This document shows, piece by piece, positions 47,519-56,453 of a stretch of 64,000 bases of DNA. Every line of letters starts with the position of its first letter. Positions within the stretch are counted from its first letter, which is position 1. Below the pieces are notes generated by a model. That model was not told where the DNA came from. It saw only the letters and a list, made by a program, of their open reading frames with translations, and searched no databases. The position numbers were made by a program, and so were the translations under genes. The DNA comes from Frigoribacterium sp. JB110 (GTDB taxonomy: Bacteria; Actinomycetota; Actinomycetes; Actinomycetales; Microbacteriaceae), in NCBI RefSeq assembly GCF_900163665.1, contig NZ_FUIA01000019.1:62001-126000 (forward strand). Direction: 5' to 3'.

Positions 47519-47534
47519 TTTCCACGCGGCGAAA
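47519..47534. promoter_or_regulatory. Shared 16-bp motif with TTTC/GAAA ends (site 1)
   Basis: TTTCCACGCGGCGAAA lies between the maoC operon and the SBP2 operon. It matches in 14 of 16 bases the site at 57061. TTTC and GAAA at the ends form an inverted repeat, a shape common among IclR operators. Confidence 0.45.
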
Positions 47535-47679
47535 GCACTGTGTCCATGGCGATCGGGTCAGTCCGACCGATCGATTCCACCTGCTGAAAAACACATGGAG
47601 TGCACCGCCCGCCGGTGTGCAGACTCGGGCCAGCCGTCGACGTCTATGCCGACGGCCACGTTCCGACAAGGGAGTCGAC

Positions 47680-48771
47680 ATGATCAGTGCACGAAGCCCC
47701 AAGAGCGGGCGCTCACGCCTGCCCCGCGTCACCGCCGGTGCGGCGCTCTTCGCCGCGGGTACGCTCGCTCTCGCCGGATGCGGTGGTTCCGGAGCGGCAG
47801 GAGGAGGCGAAGGAGAGCTGCAGGAGATGACGGCGGTGACGTTCCTGCCGATGGAATCGTTCACGTTCACGCCCGAGATGTACGCCTACGCCGGCGGCTA
47901 TTTCGAGGACCACGGCCTCGACGTGACGCTCGAGCCCGTGAAGGGCACGGCCGCGGCCGTGCAGGCCGTGCTCGGCGGAGCCGCAGACATCACCCGGGTC
48001 AGCTCGATCGACTCGATGCCGCCGTTGGAGGAGGGCCAGCCGATCGTTCCGATCGGCACGATGGCGTACAAATCGAACCTGCGGGTCGTATCGAGCGAGG
48101 GCAATCCGATCGAGTCGCCGGATGACATGGCGGGCCAGACGATGGGCATGGGATCGATCGGCGGGACGAGCGAGAAGATGCTGAACCTCGCACTCGATGC
48201 GGGAGGAGTCGATCGTGATTCCGTGACGCGCCAGGCGGTGCCTGTGACCGGAGCCACCTATCAACTCGTCAAGCAGGAGCAGCTGGCGGGATACATCGTC
48301 AGCCTCGACACGTCCATCCAGCTGGGGCTGCAGAATCCGGATGCGGTCGTCACGGACGCCGGTCTCGCTGAGGCGCCCGACATCCAGACGTGGCTCGCCA
48401 CGCAGGAGGCCCTCGACGACGAGCAGTCGGCTGAGAACATCACCGCTTTCCTCGCGGCGATCGAGGACGCGGTGCAGGACATCATCGATGATGCGGACAA
48501 CGACTTCGAGAACGTGATCGCCACTCTGCGCGACAGCGGCGACTTCGACTTCGCAGCACTCGACGATGACGACGTCGCCGCTGAGGCGCTCGACTTCTAT
48601 GTGAACAACACCTGGGTCGATCCTGACGGCGACACACCGATGCTGGCGCACAACCCGGAAGCATGGACGGACGCCTACGACACGTACGTCGAAGCCGGCC
48701 TGCTCGAGGGCGGGCAGGACCCTGCAGCCTGGCTCGATTCCGACCACCTGCCATCGGCGGACGCGGAATGA
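47680..48771 (+). CDS. ABC transporter substrate-binding lipoprotein, NMT1/TauA type (SBP2)
   Basis: The 363-residue receptor has a basic N-terminus, a hydrophobic signal and lipobox LAGC (Cys near 37), followed by a two-lobed domain (EMYAYAGGYFEDHGLDVTLEPVKG; GGAADITRVSSIDSM). The C-terminal third is strongly acidic. AAGGGAG precedes the ATG. It starts the plus-strand operon SBP2-ATPase-permease-IclR2. It is not closely similar to SBP1, so the ligands may differ. Confidence 0.88.
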   Translation: MISARSPKSGRSRLPRVTAGAALFAAGTLALAGCGGSGAAGGGEGELQEMTAVTFLPMESFTFTPEMYAYAGGYFEDHGLDVTLEPVKGTAAAVQAVLGGAADITRVSSIDSMPPLEEGQPIVPIGTMAYKSNLRVVSSEGNPIESPDDMAGQTMGMGSIGGTSEKMLNLALDAGGVDRDSVTRQAVPVTGATYQLVKQEQLAGYIVSLDTSIQLGLQNPDAVVTDAGLAEAPDIQTWLATQEALDDEQSAENITAFLAAIEDAVQDIIDDADNDFENVIATLRDSGDFDFAALDDDDVAAEALDFYVNNTWVDPDGDTPMLAHNPEAWTDAYDTYVEAGLLEGGQDPAAWLDSDHLPSADAE

Positions 48772-48794
48772 TCGCGCGAGAAGGAGTCGGAACC

Positions 48795-49613
48795 ATGACG
48801 GGGGATCAGAGCGCGAACTCTGCAGACGCAGGCACGCCTCGTCTGGCGATCCGCGGGCTCTCCCGAGATTTCCACACTCGCAACGGCGTCGTCCACGCGG
48901 TGCAGGGCATCGACCTCTCCATCGCGCACGGCGAGTTCGTCGCGCTGATCGGCAGGTCAGGGTGCGGCAAGACGACGCTGCTGCGGATGATCGGCGGTCT
49001 GCTTCCGCCGACCGACGGCAGCATCGAGGTCGACGGGCGCGGACTGTGGCGGGACGGTCAGATCGACCAGTCCGCCGTCGGCATGCTCGGCTTCGTCTTC
49101 CAGGAGAGCAACCTCTTCCCGTGGTTCTCGGTGCTCGACAACATCGCGCTGCCGATGAAGCTGCGCGGCGTGCCCAAACGCGTCCGCAGATCCAGGGCGG
49201 CGGAGTTCGCCGATCTGGTGGGCCTGGGCGAATTCACCGGCTCCTATCCGCGCGAGCTCTCCGGCGGCATGCGACAGCGCGCCGCGATCGCGAGAGCACT
49301 GTCCACCGAGCCCGAACTGCTGCTGATGGACGAGCCGTTCGGCGCACTCGATGCGCTCACCAGGGAACGGATGAACCTGGAGCTGCAGCGCATCGTGCTG
49401 GAGACCAGTTCCACAGTCGTGTTCGTCACCCACGACATTCCAGAGGCGGTTTTCCTCGCGGATCGCGTGGTGCACATGACACCGCGGCCAGGGCGAGTGC
49501 GCCAGATCCTGCCTGCGGAGTTCGCCAAGCCGCGATCGGTCGATCTGCAGACCGAGACCGCATTCAATGAGATCGTGCGCCGGCTCCGGCACGACATCGA
49601 CGAGGAGGAGTGA
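48795..49613 (+). CDS. ABC transporter ATPase 2, nitrate/sulfonate/taurine type
   Basis: The 272-residue ATPase has Walker A GRSGCGKTT near residue 54, signature ELSGGMRQRAAIA, Walker B LLMDEPFGALD and the H-loop FVTHDIPEA. ATG 48795 is chosen because AAGGAG lies eight bases upstream; ATG 48768, overlapping the SBP2 stop, is the alternative. Its stop is two bases from the permease start. Confidence 0.92.
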   Translation: MTGDQSANSADAGTPRLAIRGLSRDFHTRNGVVHAVQGIDLSIAHGEFVALIGRSGCGKTTLLRMIGGLLPPTDGSIEVDGRGLWRDGQIDQSAVGMLGFVFQESNLFPWFSVLDNIALPMKLRGVPKRVRRSRAAEFADLVGLGEFTGSYPRELSGGMRQRAAIARALSTEPELLLMDEPFGALDALTRERMNLELQRIVLETSSTVVFVTHDIPEAVFLADRVVHMTPRPGRVRQILPAEFAKPRSVDLQTETAFNEIVRRLRHDIDEEE

Positions 49614-49614
49614 G

Positions 49615-50412
49615 ATGTCCCGTTCTCGTTTCCTGAGGATCCTGCCATGGATCGTCACGCCGACGCTCGTCGTGCTGATCGTGGTGTGCTGGCACCTTGT
49701 CGTGACGCTGTTCGGGATCAACCCGTTCATCTTCCCCCCGCCCGGACAGGTCGGGCAGGCGTTCGTCGGGCTGTTCACCGACCCTGCGACATGGGAGGCG
49801 ACGGGCACCACCGTGCTCGAGATCGTCATCGGCTTCACGCTCGCCGTCGTGTTCGGAGTGATCGTCGGCGTCCTGCTCGGCAAGATCCGGTGGCTCGAAG
49901 TCAGCCTGCGCCCACTCATCGTGATCGCACAGGTCGCCCCGAAGGTCGCGTTCGTGCCGCTCTTCGTGATCTGGTTCGGCTTCGGCATCACCTCGAAGGT
50001 GGTGCTCGCGACACTTCTCGGCTTCTTCCCGATCATGCTCAACGTGCTCCTGGGCGTGCGTTCCGTCGAGCAGGGCCAGCGAGAGGTGATGCAGAGCCTG
50101 AACGCCTCCCGCTGGCAGACGTTCCTGCAGCTGGAGGCGCGCAGCCTGCTGCCGTACCTGTTCGCAGGCATGGAGGTCGCGATCGTGCTCTCCACCATCG
50201 GCGCGATCGTCGGCGAGTATCTCGGCGGCAACGACGGGCTGGGCAACCTCGTGATCTCCGCGATGAACTCGCTCGACGCGGCCGGCACCTTCGCGCTCAT
50301 CCTGTGGCTGTCGATCATGGGACTGCTGCTGTATCTCGTGGTCAACGAGCTGAAGCGGTTCTTCATCCCATGGCACGAGTCCGTCTACGGGCTGCGGGAC
50401 ATGGGGGCGTAG
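49615..50412 (+). CDS. ABC transporter permease 3, nitrate/sulfonate/taurine type
   Basis: The 265-residue membrane protein has about six helices and the coupling loop QGQREVMQSLNASRWQTFLQLEARSLLPYLFAG. It is the only permease of this operon, so the channel is a homodimer, unlike the system at 40.2-42.8 kb. Confidence 0.92.
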   Translation: MSRSRFLRILPWIVTPTLVVLIVVCWHLVVTLFGINPFIFPPPGQVGQAFVGLFTDPATWEATGTTVLEIVIGFTLAVVFGVIVGVLLGKIRWLEVSLRPLIVIAQVAPKVAFVPLFVIWFGFGITSKVVLATLLGFFPIMLNVLLGVRSVEQGQREVMQSLNASRWQTFLQLEARSLLPYLFAGMEVAIVLSTIGAIVGEYLGGNDGLGNLVISAMNSLDAAGTFALILWLSIMGLLLYLVVNELKRFFIPWHESVYGLRDMGA

Positions 50413-50419
50413 GCCGGGC

Positions 50420-51226
50420 ATGCCGACACAGTCGCGCGACCTCATCCAGAGCCTGCAGCGCGGCGTCGAGGTTCTGCGGGCCTTCGACGGCTACGAGGCT
50501 GCGCTGTCCATCGCCGAGATCTCCTCTCGCGTCGAGCTCTCACGTCCCGTCGTGCGGCGCATCCTGCTCACCTTCCAGGATCTCGGCTATGCCGACTGCA
50601 TCGGCAGCCTGTGGAGCCTCACGCCGCGCATCCTGGAGCTCGGGGCGGGATACTTCGCGGCGTCTTCGCTGCCCGAGATCTCGTACCGCTATCTCCCGGT
50701 CGCCGTCGAGCACACGGGGGAGACCTGCAGCGTCGGCGTGCTCGACGGCGACGACGTGATCCACGTCGCCCGGATCGAGGACCACAGGCCGCTGCCGGAT
50801 GCCGTGCGCATCGGGCACCAGCTGCCCGTCCACGCGACGGCGCTCGGCAAGGTCCTGATGGCCGATCTCGACGAAGCCGCGCTCGACAGCCTGCTGACGC
50901 GTCTCGAGCTGGAGCGGCACACACCGCGCACGGTGACCGACGCGCGCGCCCTGCGCGAGCGCCTCGAACGTGTGCGAGGCGCGGGCTTCGACGTGTCGAT
51001 CGAGGAGCTCCACCCCGGCATGATCTCGGCGGCCGTGCCGATCCGTGTCGAGGGCGTCGCCGTCGGCGCGCTCTCGGTGTCGTCGACGACCGTGAGGGAG
51101 ACGGGTGATTCCCTCGCCCGCCAGATCGTACCTGTGCTGCGGCAGACCGCGTCGAACATCGCCAGTGCATATCGGAACGCGAACCCGCAGCTGTTCCGCA
51201 AGATGTCGCGCGCCGCGCGGCCCTGA
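50420..51226 (+). CDS. IclR-family regulator (IclR2), PcaR/PobR-like
   Basis: The 268-residue protein starts seven bases after the permease stop, so it is part of the transporter operon. It has the IclR helix-turn-helix (LSIAEISSRVELSRPVVRRILLTF, residues about 29-52) and the effector domain (CSVGVLDGDDVIHVARIEDH, LPVHATALGKVLMADL, ISAAVPI). Its architecture resembles the PcaR/PobR group that senses aromatic or dicarboxylic acids; that hint is weak. Autogenous control of the SBP2 operon is likely. Confidence 0.9.
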   Translation: MPTQSRDLIQSLQRGVEVLRAFDGYEAALSIAEISSRVELSRPVVRRILLTFQDLGYADCIGSLWSLTPRILELGAGYFAASSLPEISYRYLPVAVEHTGETCSVGVLDGDDVIHVARIEDHRPLPDAVRIGHQLPVHATALGKVLMADLDEAALDSLLTRLELERHTPRTVTDARALRERLERVRGAGFDVSIEELHPGMISAAVPIRVEGVAVGALSVSSTTVRETGDSLARQIVPVLRQTASNIASAYRNANPQLFRKMSRAARP

Positions 51227-51304
51227 CGGAGCGGCACCGGTGCGGCCCGCAGCTGTTCGGGACGGCAACCGGCCTGACGAGTTGCGACTGCGACTCGGAC
51301 CGCG

Positions 51305-52663
51305 TCAGACGGGCAGCTCGAGGCCGAGGAAGGCTCCGTCGGATTCGAGGCGGCGCTGCAGTTCGCTGACGTCGATGTCGGCGCCGCCGAGGCCTGCGCC
51401 GAGCGCCATGGCCGCCGCGGTGCCCGCCGCCTGGCCCATGGCGAAGCACGGGCCGGTCACGCGGCCGGACGACTGACCACCCTGGGTCATCGATGCGCAG
51501 CGCCCGGCGACCAGAAGGTTCTCCACGCGCTGGGGCACGAGCATCCGGTAGGGAAGCTGGTTGTAGCCGCGCGAATCGACCGGCGCGAAACGGAAGGCCA
51601 CGTCTCCGGTCACGTGTGCCTCCACTGGCCAGCCGTTCACGCCGATCGTGTCGTCGAAGTCGGCGCAGCCGAGCACGTCCTCCTCGGTGAGCTGGAGTCC
51701 GCCCAGAATGCGACGCGTCTCACGGATTCCGACCGATGGCGCGATGTCGACGATGTACGAGTCCCGGAACCCGGGGGTGTGATCCCTGATGAACTCGAAC
51801 GCGTCCCAGACCTGTCTTCGACCCTGCAGCTCGCCCCTGGTGAGCTGGTGCACGTCGGTGCCGTCGACCGGCGAGCCGTCGGCGTTGGACAGCTGCGTGA
51901 GATTGGAACGCCACTCCAGGGGGTTCCGCTGCGGACGCACGATCGGCTTCTTGCGCGGGAACGTGTGGGTGCCCGCCGCCTCTGCCTGTTCCATCTGCTC
52001 CCGGACCACGCGCCACGCTTCGCCTGCCTCATCGGAGTCGACACCGTTGATCCGGAACATCAGCGACGGGTACATCAGCTTCTCCGACCGCTCGAACGGC
52101 GCCCCCGCCCACGCGGCGATGTCGGCGTCGCCTGAGCCGTCGATGAAGAAGCGACCCCTCACGGCGGCGCGGCCTGACTTCGATTCGACGATCACTGCAT
52201 CGATGCGATCGTCCGCCGAGCGTGCCACGCCGACGGCCCTGGTATGGAACAGGATCTCGGCGCCGCCCGAGGTGACCAGCTCGTCCGCCGCCAGCTTGAG
52301 CGCGGAGATGTCGTACGACAGCGCCTGGATGCGGTCAGCGACCGACAGATGCGGCTCGTTGAGACCGTCGAGCGCGCGCATCCGGTCGAGCAGCTCATCG
52401 GCGTACCCGTGGATCGACTGCACGTCAGTGCCGAACACCCGTGCGTGCATGCCGCAGAACGTCGCGAGCCCGCCCATCGTGCCCGCACCGCCGAGAAACC
52501 CGTACATCTCGACCAGGAGGGTCGACATGCCGTGGCGGCTCGCCGCGGTCGCCGCCATCAGGCCTGCAGGACCGCCGCCGATCACGACGACGTCGTACTC
52601 ACCGATGACCGGGGTGCTGCGCGCGGGCTCGTGCACGGTCGGCGTCGACATGATGCCGGTCAT
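51305..52663 (-). CDS. FAD-dependent oxidoreductase (FAD_oxidored / PF12831 type)
   Basis: The 452-residue flavoprotein has an N-terminal Rossmann motif VVVIGGGPAGLMAATAASRHG (positions about 23-43), FIDGSGDADIAAWAG and the C-terminal NLLVAGRCASMTQGGQSSGRV where FAD is closed in. The family includes enzymes annotated as xanthan lyase-like or as oxidoreductases of unknown substrate. ATG 52663 overlaps the IlvD stop (ATGA), so the two products are coupled and probably act in sequence. The substrate is unknown. Confidence 0.88.
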   Translation of the reverse strand: MTGIMSTPTVHEPARSTPVIGEYDVVVIGGGPAGLMAATAASRHGMSTLLVEMYGFLGGAGTMGGLATFCGMHARVFGTDVQSIHGYADELLDRMRALDGLNEPHLSVADRIQALSYDISALKLAADELVTSGGAEILFHTRAVGVARSADDRIDAVIVESKSGRAAVRGRFFIDGSGDADIAAWAGAPFERSEKLMYPSLMFRINGVDSDEAGEAWRVVREQMEQAEAAGTHTFPRKKPIVRPQRNPLEWRSNLTQLSNADGSPVDGTDVHQLTRGELQGRRQVWDAFEFIRDHTPGFRDSYIVDIAPSVGIRETRRILGGLQLTEEDVLGCADFDDTIGVNGWPVEAHVTGDVAFRFAPVDSRGYNQLPYRMLVPQRVENLLVAGRCASMTQGGQSSGRVTGPCFAMGQAAGTAAAMALGAGLGGADIDVSELQRRLESDGAFLGLELPV

Positions 52664-54387
52664 GCGGGGACTCCCGCGGCCGAGTGGGGCTCGGAGGCCC
52701 TGTCGCAGAGTGCACCGCACATCACGGCGCCGCAGCTGAGGGGCTGCACCAGCTGCTCGTACTGGTCCAGATAGCCGCCACCGGAATCGCGATCGGCGAG
52801 CGGGACGAAGTCGGGCCTGGCGGCCAGTTCGGCCTCCTCTACCAGCAGGTCGACTGTGCCTGCCTTCAGATCTATTCGGATGGGATCGTCGTCCTGCACC
52901 CGGCCGAGGGGCGCGCCGGGAAGCGCCGCCTCTGGCGAGACCTCGCCGATCGTCATGCCCTGATTGACCAGGCCGGAGAACTGTCCGTCGGTGACGAGGG
53001 CGACGCTGTGCGCGAGCCCGCGAGCGTGCAGCGCGAAGATGAAGGCGCTGGTCAGGCCGAGCCCTGGCGCCCCCGTCACGCCGATGCCGCGGATCACCGC
53101 GACGTCGCCCTCGCGGAGGCGGCCGCTGGCGATGCCGGCGATGGCGTCCTCCCGGTTGCGGAAGATGCGGGCGGGGCCTTCGAAGGTGTGGGGCCCTGGA
53201 TCGGGAACCGGCCGTTTCGCGACCGCGCCGCCAGGCGCGAGCGAGCCTTTCAGCACGCTGATCGCCGGGTCGGTGCCGAAGGCGTTGGCGAGCGGCCTGA
53301 TGACGTCGTCATCGCCCGGTCGTGCCGACACGGCGTTGTCAGCGACCGTCCCGCCGGAGACTGTCAGCGCATCGCCGTCCAGGAGCGGAAGCAGCTCGCG
53401 AAGCGTCGTGGCGGCGCCCCCTGCGTCCTCGTACTCCTCCGTCAGTCTGGGCCCGTTGGGGCGCACCGAGCACAGCAGCGGCGTCTCTCGACCGAGCGTG
53501 CGGAACAGCTCCCACACATCGACGTCGAGTCCGGATTCGATCGCGATCGCCTGCAGATGCTTGATCGTGTTGATCGAGCCGCCGACGGCGAGCATGGCGC
53601 GCACGCCGTTTCGCACAGCTCCTGCTGTGATGATGTCGCGGGGTCGGATGTCGCGGGCCACCAGATCGGCGAGCGCGGCGGCGCTGCGGGCGACGTTCTG
53701 CCACATCCGCTCGCCCAGCGCGCGTACGGGTGCGGCTCCCGGCAGCGCCATACCGATCGCCTCGGCCAGGATGTGCATCGAATTCGCGGTCGCGAGACCT
53801 GCGCAGACTCCTGGGCCGAGGATCGCATCCTGCGCCTGCTCTTCCAATCCGTCCGTCGGTTCGCCCGTCACCGCCGCCTTCGACGCCTGCAGGAAGATCT
53901 CCTCGATGTCGGCCTCGCGACCCTCCGCGAGCCCCGAGTGCTGGTATCCGCACGGCACGACGATGGTCGGGATGTTCAGGCGACCGGCCGCCATCAGGTG
54001 GCCAGGCGTCGTCTTATCGCACGAACTCAGGCAGATCATCGCGTCGAGTTTGGCTCCCTCGACGGCCGCCTCGATGTCGTCGACGATCAGGTCCCGGCTC
54101 GGCAGAATGTACCGACCGGCGCGGCCGGCGCTCGTGACGAAGTCGCTCGGCGCCGTCGTACGGATCTCGAACGGCAGCAGTCCGGCGTCACGCAGGTAGG
54201 TCTTCAGCCGGGCCGCGACCTCGTCGAGGTGCGAGAAGCAGGCGGCGAGCTCAGACGACGTGTTCACGATCGCGACCTTGGGGCGATCCCAATGCTCGCG
54301 CGGTATGCCGAGTGCCGTGTAGTGCGCCTGCCTCGCGATCGCGAGGGCGGAGGTGCGGGGAAGGTTGCTGCGGAGCGGGGAGGACAT
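52660..54387 (-). CDS. IlvD/Edd-family dehydratase
   Basis: The 575-residue protein belongs to the Fe-S dehydratases that remove water from 2,3-dihydroxy acids or sugar acids. Cluster ligands are seen in SSCDKTTPG and GPGVCAGLATANSM, and the C-terminal TDGQFSG is the variant of TDGRFSG. The island context and coupling with an FAD oxidoreductase point to catabolism of a hydroxy acid rather than branched-chain amino acid synthesis. An inverted repeat lies 67 bases upstream of the ATG. Confidence 0.93.
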   Translation of the reverse strand: MSSPLRSNLPRTSALAIARQAHYTALGIPREHWDRPKVAIVNTSSELAACFSHLDEVAARLKTYLRDAGLLPFEIRTTAPSDFVTSAGRAGRYILPSRDLIVDDIEAAVEGAKLDAMICLSSCDKTTPGHLMAAGRLNIPTIVVPCGYQHSGLAEGREADIEEIFLQASKAAVTGEPTDGLEEQAQDAILGPGVCAGLATANSMHILAEAIGMALPGAAPVRALGERMWQNVARSAAALADLVARDIRPRDIITAGAVRNGVRAMLAVGGSINTIKHLQAIAIESGLDVDVWELFRTLGRETPLLCSVRPNGPRLTEEYEDAGGAATTLRELLPLLDGDALTVSGGTVADNAVSARPGDDDVIRPLANAFGTDPAISVLKGSLAPGGAVAKRPVPDPGPHTFEGPARIFRNREDAIAGIASGRLREGDVAVIRGIGVTGAPGLGLTSAFIFALHARGLAHSVALVTDGQFSGLVNQGMTIGEVSPEAALPGAPLGRVQDDDPIRIDLKAGTVDLLVEEAELAARPDFVPLADRDSGGGYLDQYEQLVQPLSCGAVMCGALCDRASEPHSAAGVPA

Positions 54388-54453
54388 CGTCGTCCTTTCT
54401 CATCGGCGTGCCGAACTGTCTTCGTTCCTTGATATCCCACGGGCGGATCCGTG

Positions 54454-54470
54454 CGCACGCTGTGCGTACG
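54454..54470. promoter_or_regulatory. Inverted-repeat operator candidate before the IlvD gene (site D)
   Basis: CGCACGC-TGT-GCGTACG fits CGYACGC-N3-GCGTRCG in all 14 arm positions, in the 173-base gap between IclR3 and the IlvD gene. Confidence 0.5.
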
Positions 54471-54560
54471 CAGCGACCGCCGAGCGTACGAGCGGGCGGG
54501 CGCGACGGAATCGGGCACTGGCTGTTTCGCTGACCACCAGAGCCCCGTGGGCGGGAGCAG

Positions 54561-55322
54561 TCAGCGTTTCGCCGACAGCGCCCGCGAGATGCCTCCCGCG
54601 GCCACGCGGACCAGATGGGCGGCGTTGCGCTCGTCGGCGTCTTCGTACCGCATGATCAGCGAAAGCGCGGCCACCACCTGGCCGCCAGGCACGGTCACCG
54701 GGGCGGCGACCGCCATGTACTCGGTGTTCAGGTCGCGTCCGCTGATCGCGTAGCCGCGGATGCGCACCTCGGCCAGCTCCCGCTTGAACGCATGGGCGTC
54801 GACCGTCGGAGGCAGCTGCTCGTGGAGCATCCGGTCACGCTCATCCAGCGGCGCGTAGGCCAGCAGCACGCGCCCGACGGCCGTCGTGTGCATGTCGTGC
54901 CTGCCGCCCACCCGCGGGCGCGTGAGCACCTGGGACGGGCTCTGGAACCGCTCGACGAACACCGTCTCGTTTCCCTCGCAGATCGCAAGATGGATCGAGT
55001 AGTGGGTGATCTCGTACAGGTCGTGCATGAACGGCCGTGCGATGCGCTGCATCGCCATGGAGCGCGGCGCGAGAGAACCGACCTCCCACAGTCGGAGGCC
55101 GACGTGATACCTGCCGCGGTCGTCGCGTTCGAGGGCGCCCCATTCGGCGAGCGAGTTCACCATCCGGTACGTCGTCGCCAGCGGCAGCTCCGCGTTGCGA
55201 CTGATCTCGCTGAGCGTCTGGCGCGCCCTGCCCTGCCGGAAGGTGCCGATGATCGACAGTGCTCGATCCACCGACCTGGGCAGCGCGGCTTTGGGTGGTG
55301 CGGCGCGCTCGGCGATGACCAT
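54561..55322 (-). CDS. IclR-family regulator (IclR3)
   Basis: The 253-residue protein has the IclR helix-turn-helix (QTLSEISRNAELPLATTYRMVNSL, residues about 35-58) and the effector domain (HLAICEGNETVFVERF, HTTAVGRVLLAYAP, VAAPVTVPGG). AAGGAG lies six bases before the ATG. It is the third gene of the minus operon UGSC-partner-IclR3 and sits upstream of the IlvD unit, so it is a good candidate regulator of both. Confidence 0.9.
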   Translation of the reverse strand: MVIAERAAPPKAALPRSVDRALSIIGTFRQGRARQTLSEISRNAELPLATTYRMVNSLAEWGALERDDRGRYHVGLRLWEVGSLAPRSMAMQRIARPFMHDLYEITHYSIHLAICEGNETVFVERFQSPSQVLTRPRVGGRHDMHTTAVGRVLLAYAPLDERDRMLHEQLPPTVDAHAFKRELAEVRIRGYAISGRDLNTEYMAVAAPVTVPGGQVVAALSLIMRYEDADERNAAHLVRVAAGGISRALSAKR

Positions 55323-55343
55323 GTGTGCTCCTTGACGTCGGTG

Positions 55344-56453
55344 TCAGGCGTCGACGGCCTGCGTCGACAACGGGATCTCCCTGGGCGGATTCAGCGTGAA
55401 CACCTCCGCGACAGCGGAGACGCCGGCGTTGTTCGCCCCTGCGACCATGATCTGCACGGATGTCGGAAAACTCAACAGCGGCACCTCGTCGGGCGTCGCG
55501 GAGAAGCTCGCCGTGTCGGGCATCGCATCCGGATGATCGACTGGCAGGCGCCAGTGCGACTTGTGCGAGAGAGCGTCCTTGCCGACGGCGGCGAGCTCGG
55601 ATCGGTCGCGGCGTGCATGCTCGAAGATGAACCGCCTGAGGCTCTCCTTCGACCAACCGGCGTCGGCGAGCAACTGCGCATGCTCCGGCACGAGCACGAT
55701 GAGCGCGCTGGTGTACTCGTGGATGAGAGCGCCGGTGCGCCGGATGCTGTCGGCGAGGTCGAGGGCGAGCTGCTCGGGCACGGAGGTGTGCCGCGCTTCG
55801 ATGTGCATCACGGACCGGATGACGAAGGCCGTCACGACGGACTCGTCGGCCGAGTGACCGTGCTCGACGGCCAGACTCTGCCATGGACTGAGCTCTTCGT
55901 TCTCGCCGATCACCGCTGTGTACTTGGAGGGGTTGCCCTGCGTCGCCTGGTCGAGCTCGTGGGGTCGCAGACCGAACACGTTGATCAGGCCCAACCTGAT
56001 CGCCCGCCCGATCGTCGCATTGGCGCGATGGCCGGAACCGAAGATGTTGCCGGCGCTGTTCAGAGAGATCTCGTTGCGGATGGGCCCGTTCACGACGGCG
56101 AACGGCGCCGTTCCCGTCGTGCTCTGCCAGATGCCGCGGCGAGGGTGCGGTTCTTTGGCGATCGCCAGCCAAGAGGCGATGACCACAGGGAGGTACTCCG
56201 GGATGCACCCGGCGAGTGCGGCGTTGATCGCGGCGAGCCGCACCGTGATCCGGCGGTTCAGATGCGGGATCTCGAACAGCACCTCGTCCGGCTCGCGGTC
56301 GGTCACCTCGAGGAAGTCGGCCAGCCGCGACTCGGTGACGGGTGTGACGGGAAGCCCATCGGTCCAGCCGCGCCCCTCGTAGAACTCCTGGGCGAGACGA
56401 ACCGCTTCCGCATCGATCGCCGGAGGCGTGATCGTGTCGGATGTGATGCTCAT
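55344..56453 (-). CDS. Conserved protein of unknown function, coupled partner of the UGSC-family protein
   Basis: The 369-residue protein has no family I can name. Conserved-looking blocks are GRGWTDGLPVTPVTE near residue 27, RLAAINAALAGCIPEYLPVVIASW (the only clear Cys block), VVNGPIRNEISLNSAGNIFGSGHRANATIGRAIRLGLIN in the middle, and a C-terminal VQIMVAGANNAGVSAVAEVF. There is no signal peptide or membrane helix, so it is cytosolic. Its ATG overlaps the UGSC stop, which argues for a stable complex or a shared reaction. I have a recollection of similar proteins beside UGSC genes elsewhere but cannot verify it. Confidence 0.75.
   Translation of the reverse strand: MSITSDTITPPAIDAEAVRLAQEFYEGRGWTDGLPVTPVTESRLADFLEVTDREPDEVLFEIPHLNRRITVRLAAINAALAGCIPEYLPVVIASWLAIAKEPHPRRGIWQSTTGTAPFAVVNGPIRNEISLNSAGNIFGSGHRANATIGRAIRLGLINVFGLRPHELDQATQGNPSKYTAVIGENEELSPWQSLAVEHGHSADESVVTAFVIRSVMHIEARHTSVPEQLALDLADSIRRTGALIHEYTSALIVLVPEHAQLLADAGWSKESLRRFIFEHARRDRSELAAVGKDALSHKSHWRLPVDHPDAMPDTASFSATPDEVPLLSFPTSVQIMVAGANNAGVSAVAEVFTLNPPREIPLSTQAVDA

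Noticed and set aside
47601..47621. Inverted repeat TGCACC/GGTGTGCA before SBP2
   Set aside because: The arms are imperfect and short, and no related site was found near the other units.
51227..51304. Terminator between IclR2 and the FAD oxidoreductase
   Set aside because: No stem of useful length is visible in the 78-base convergent gap.
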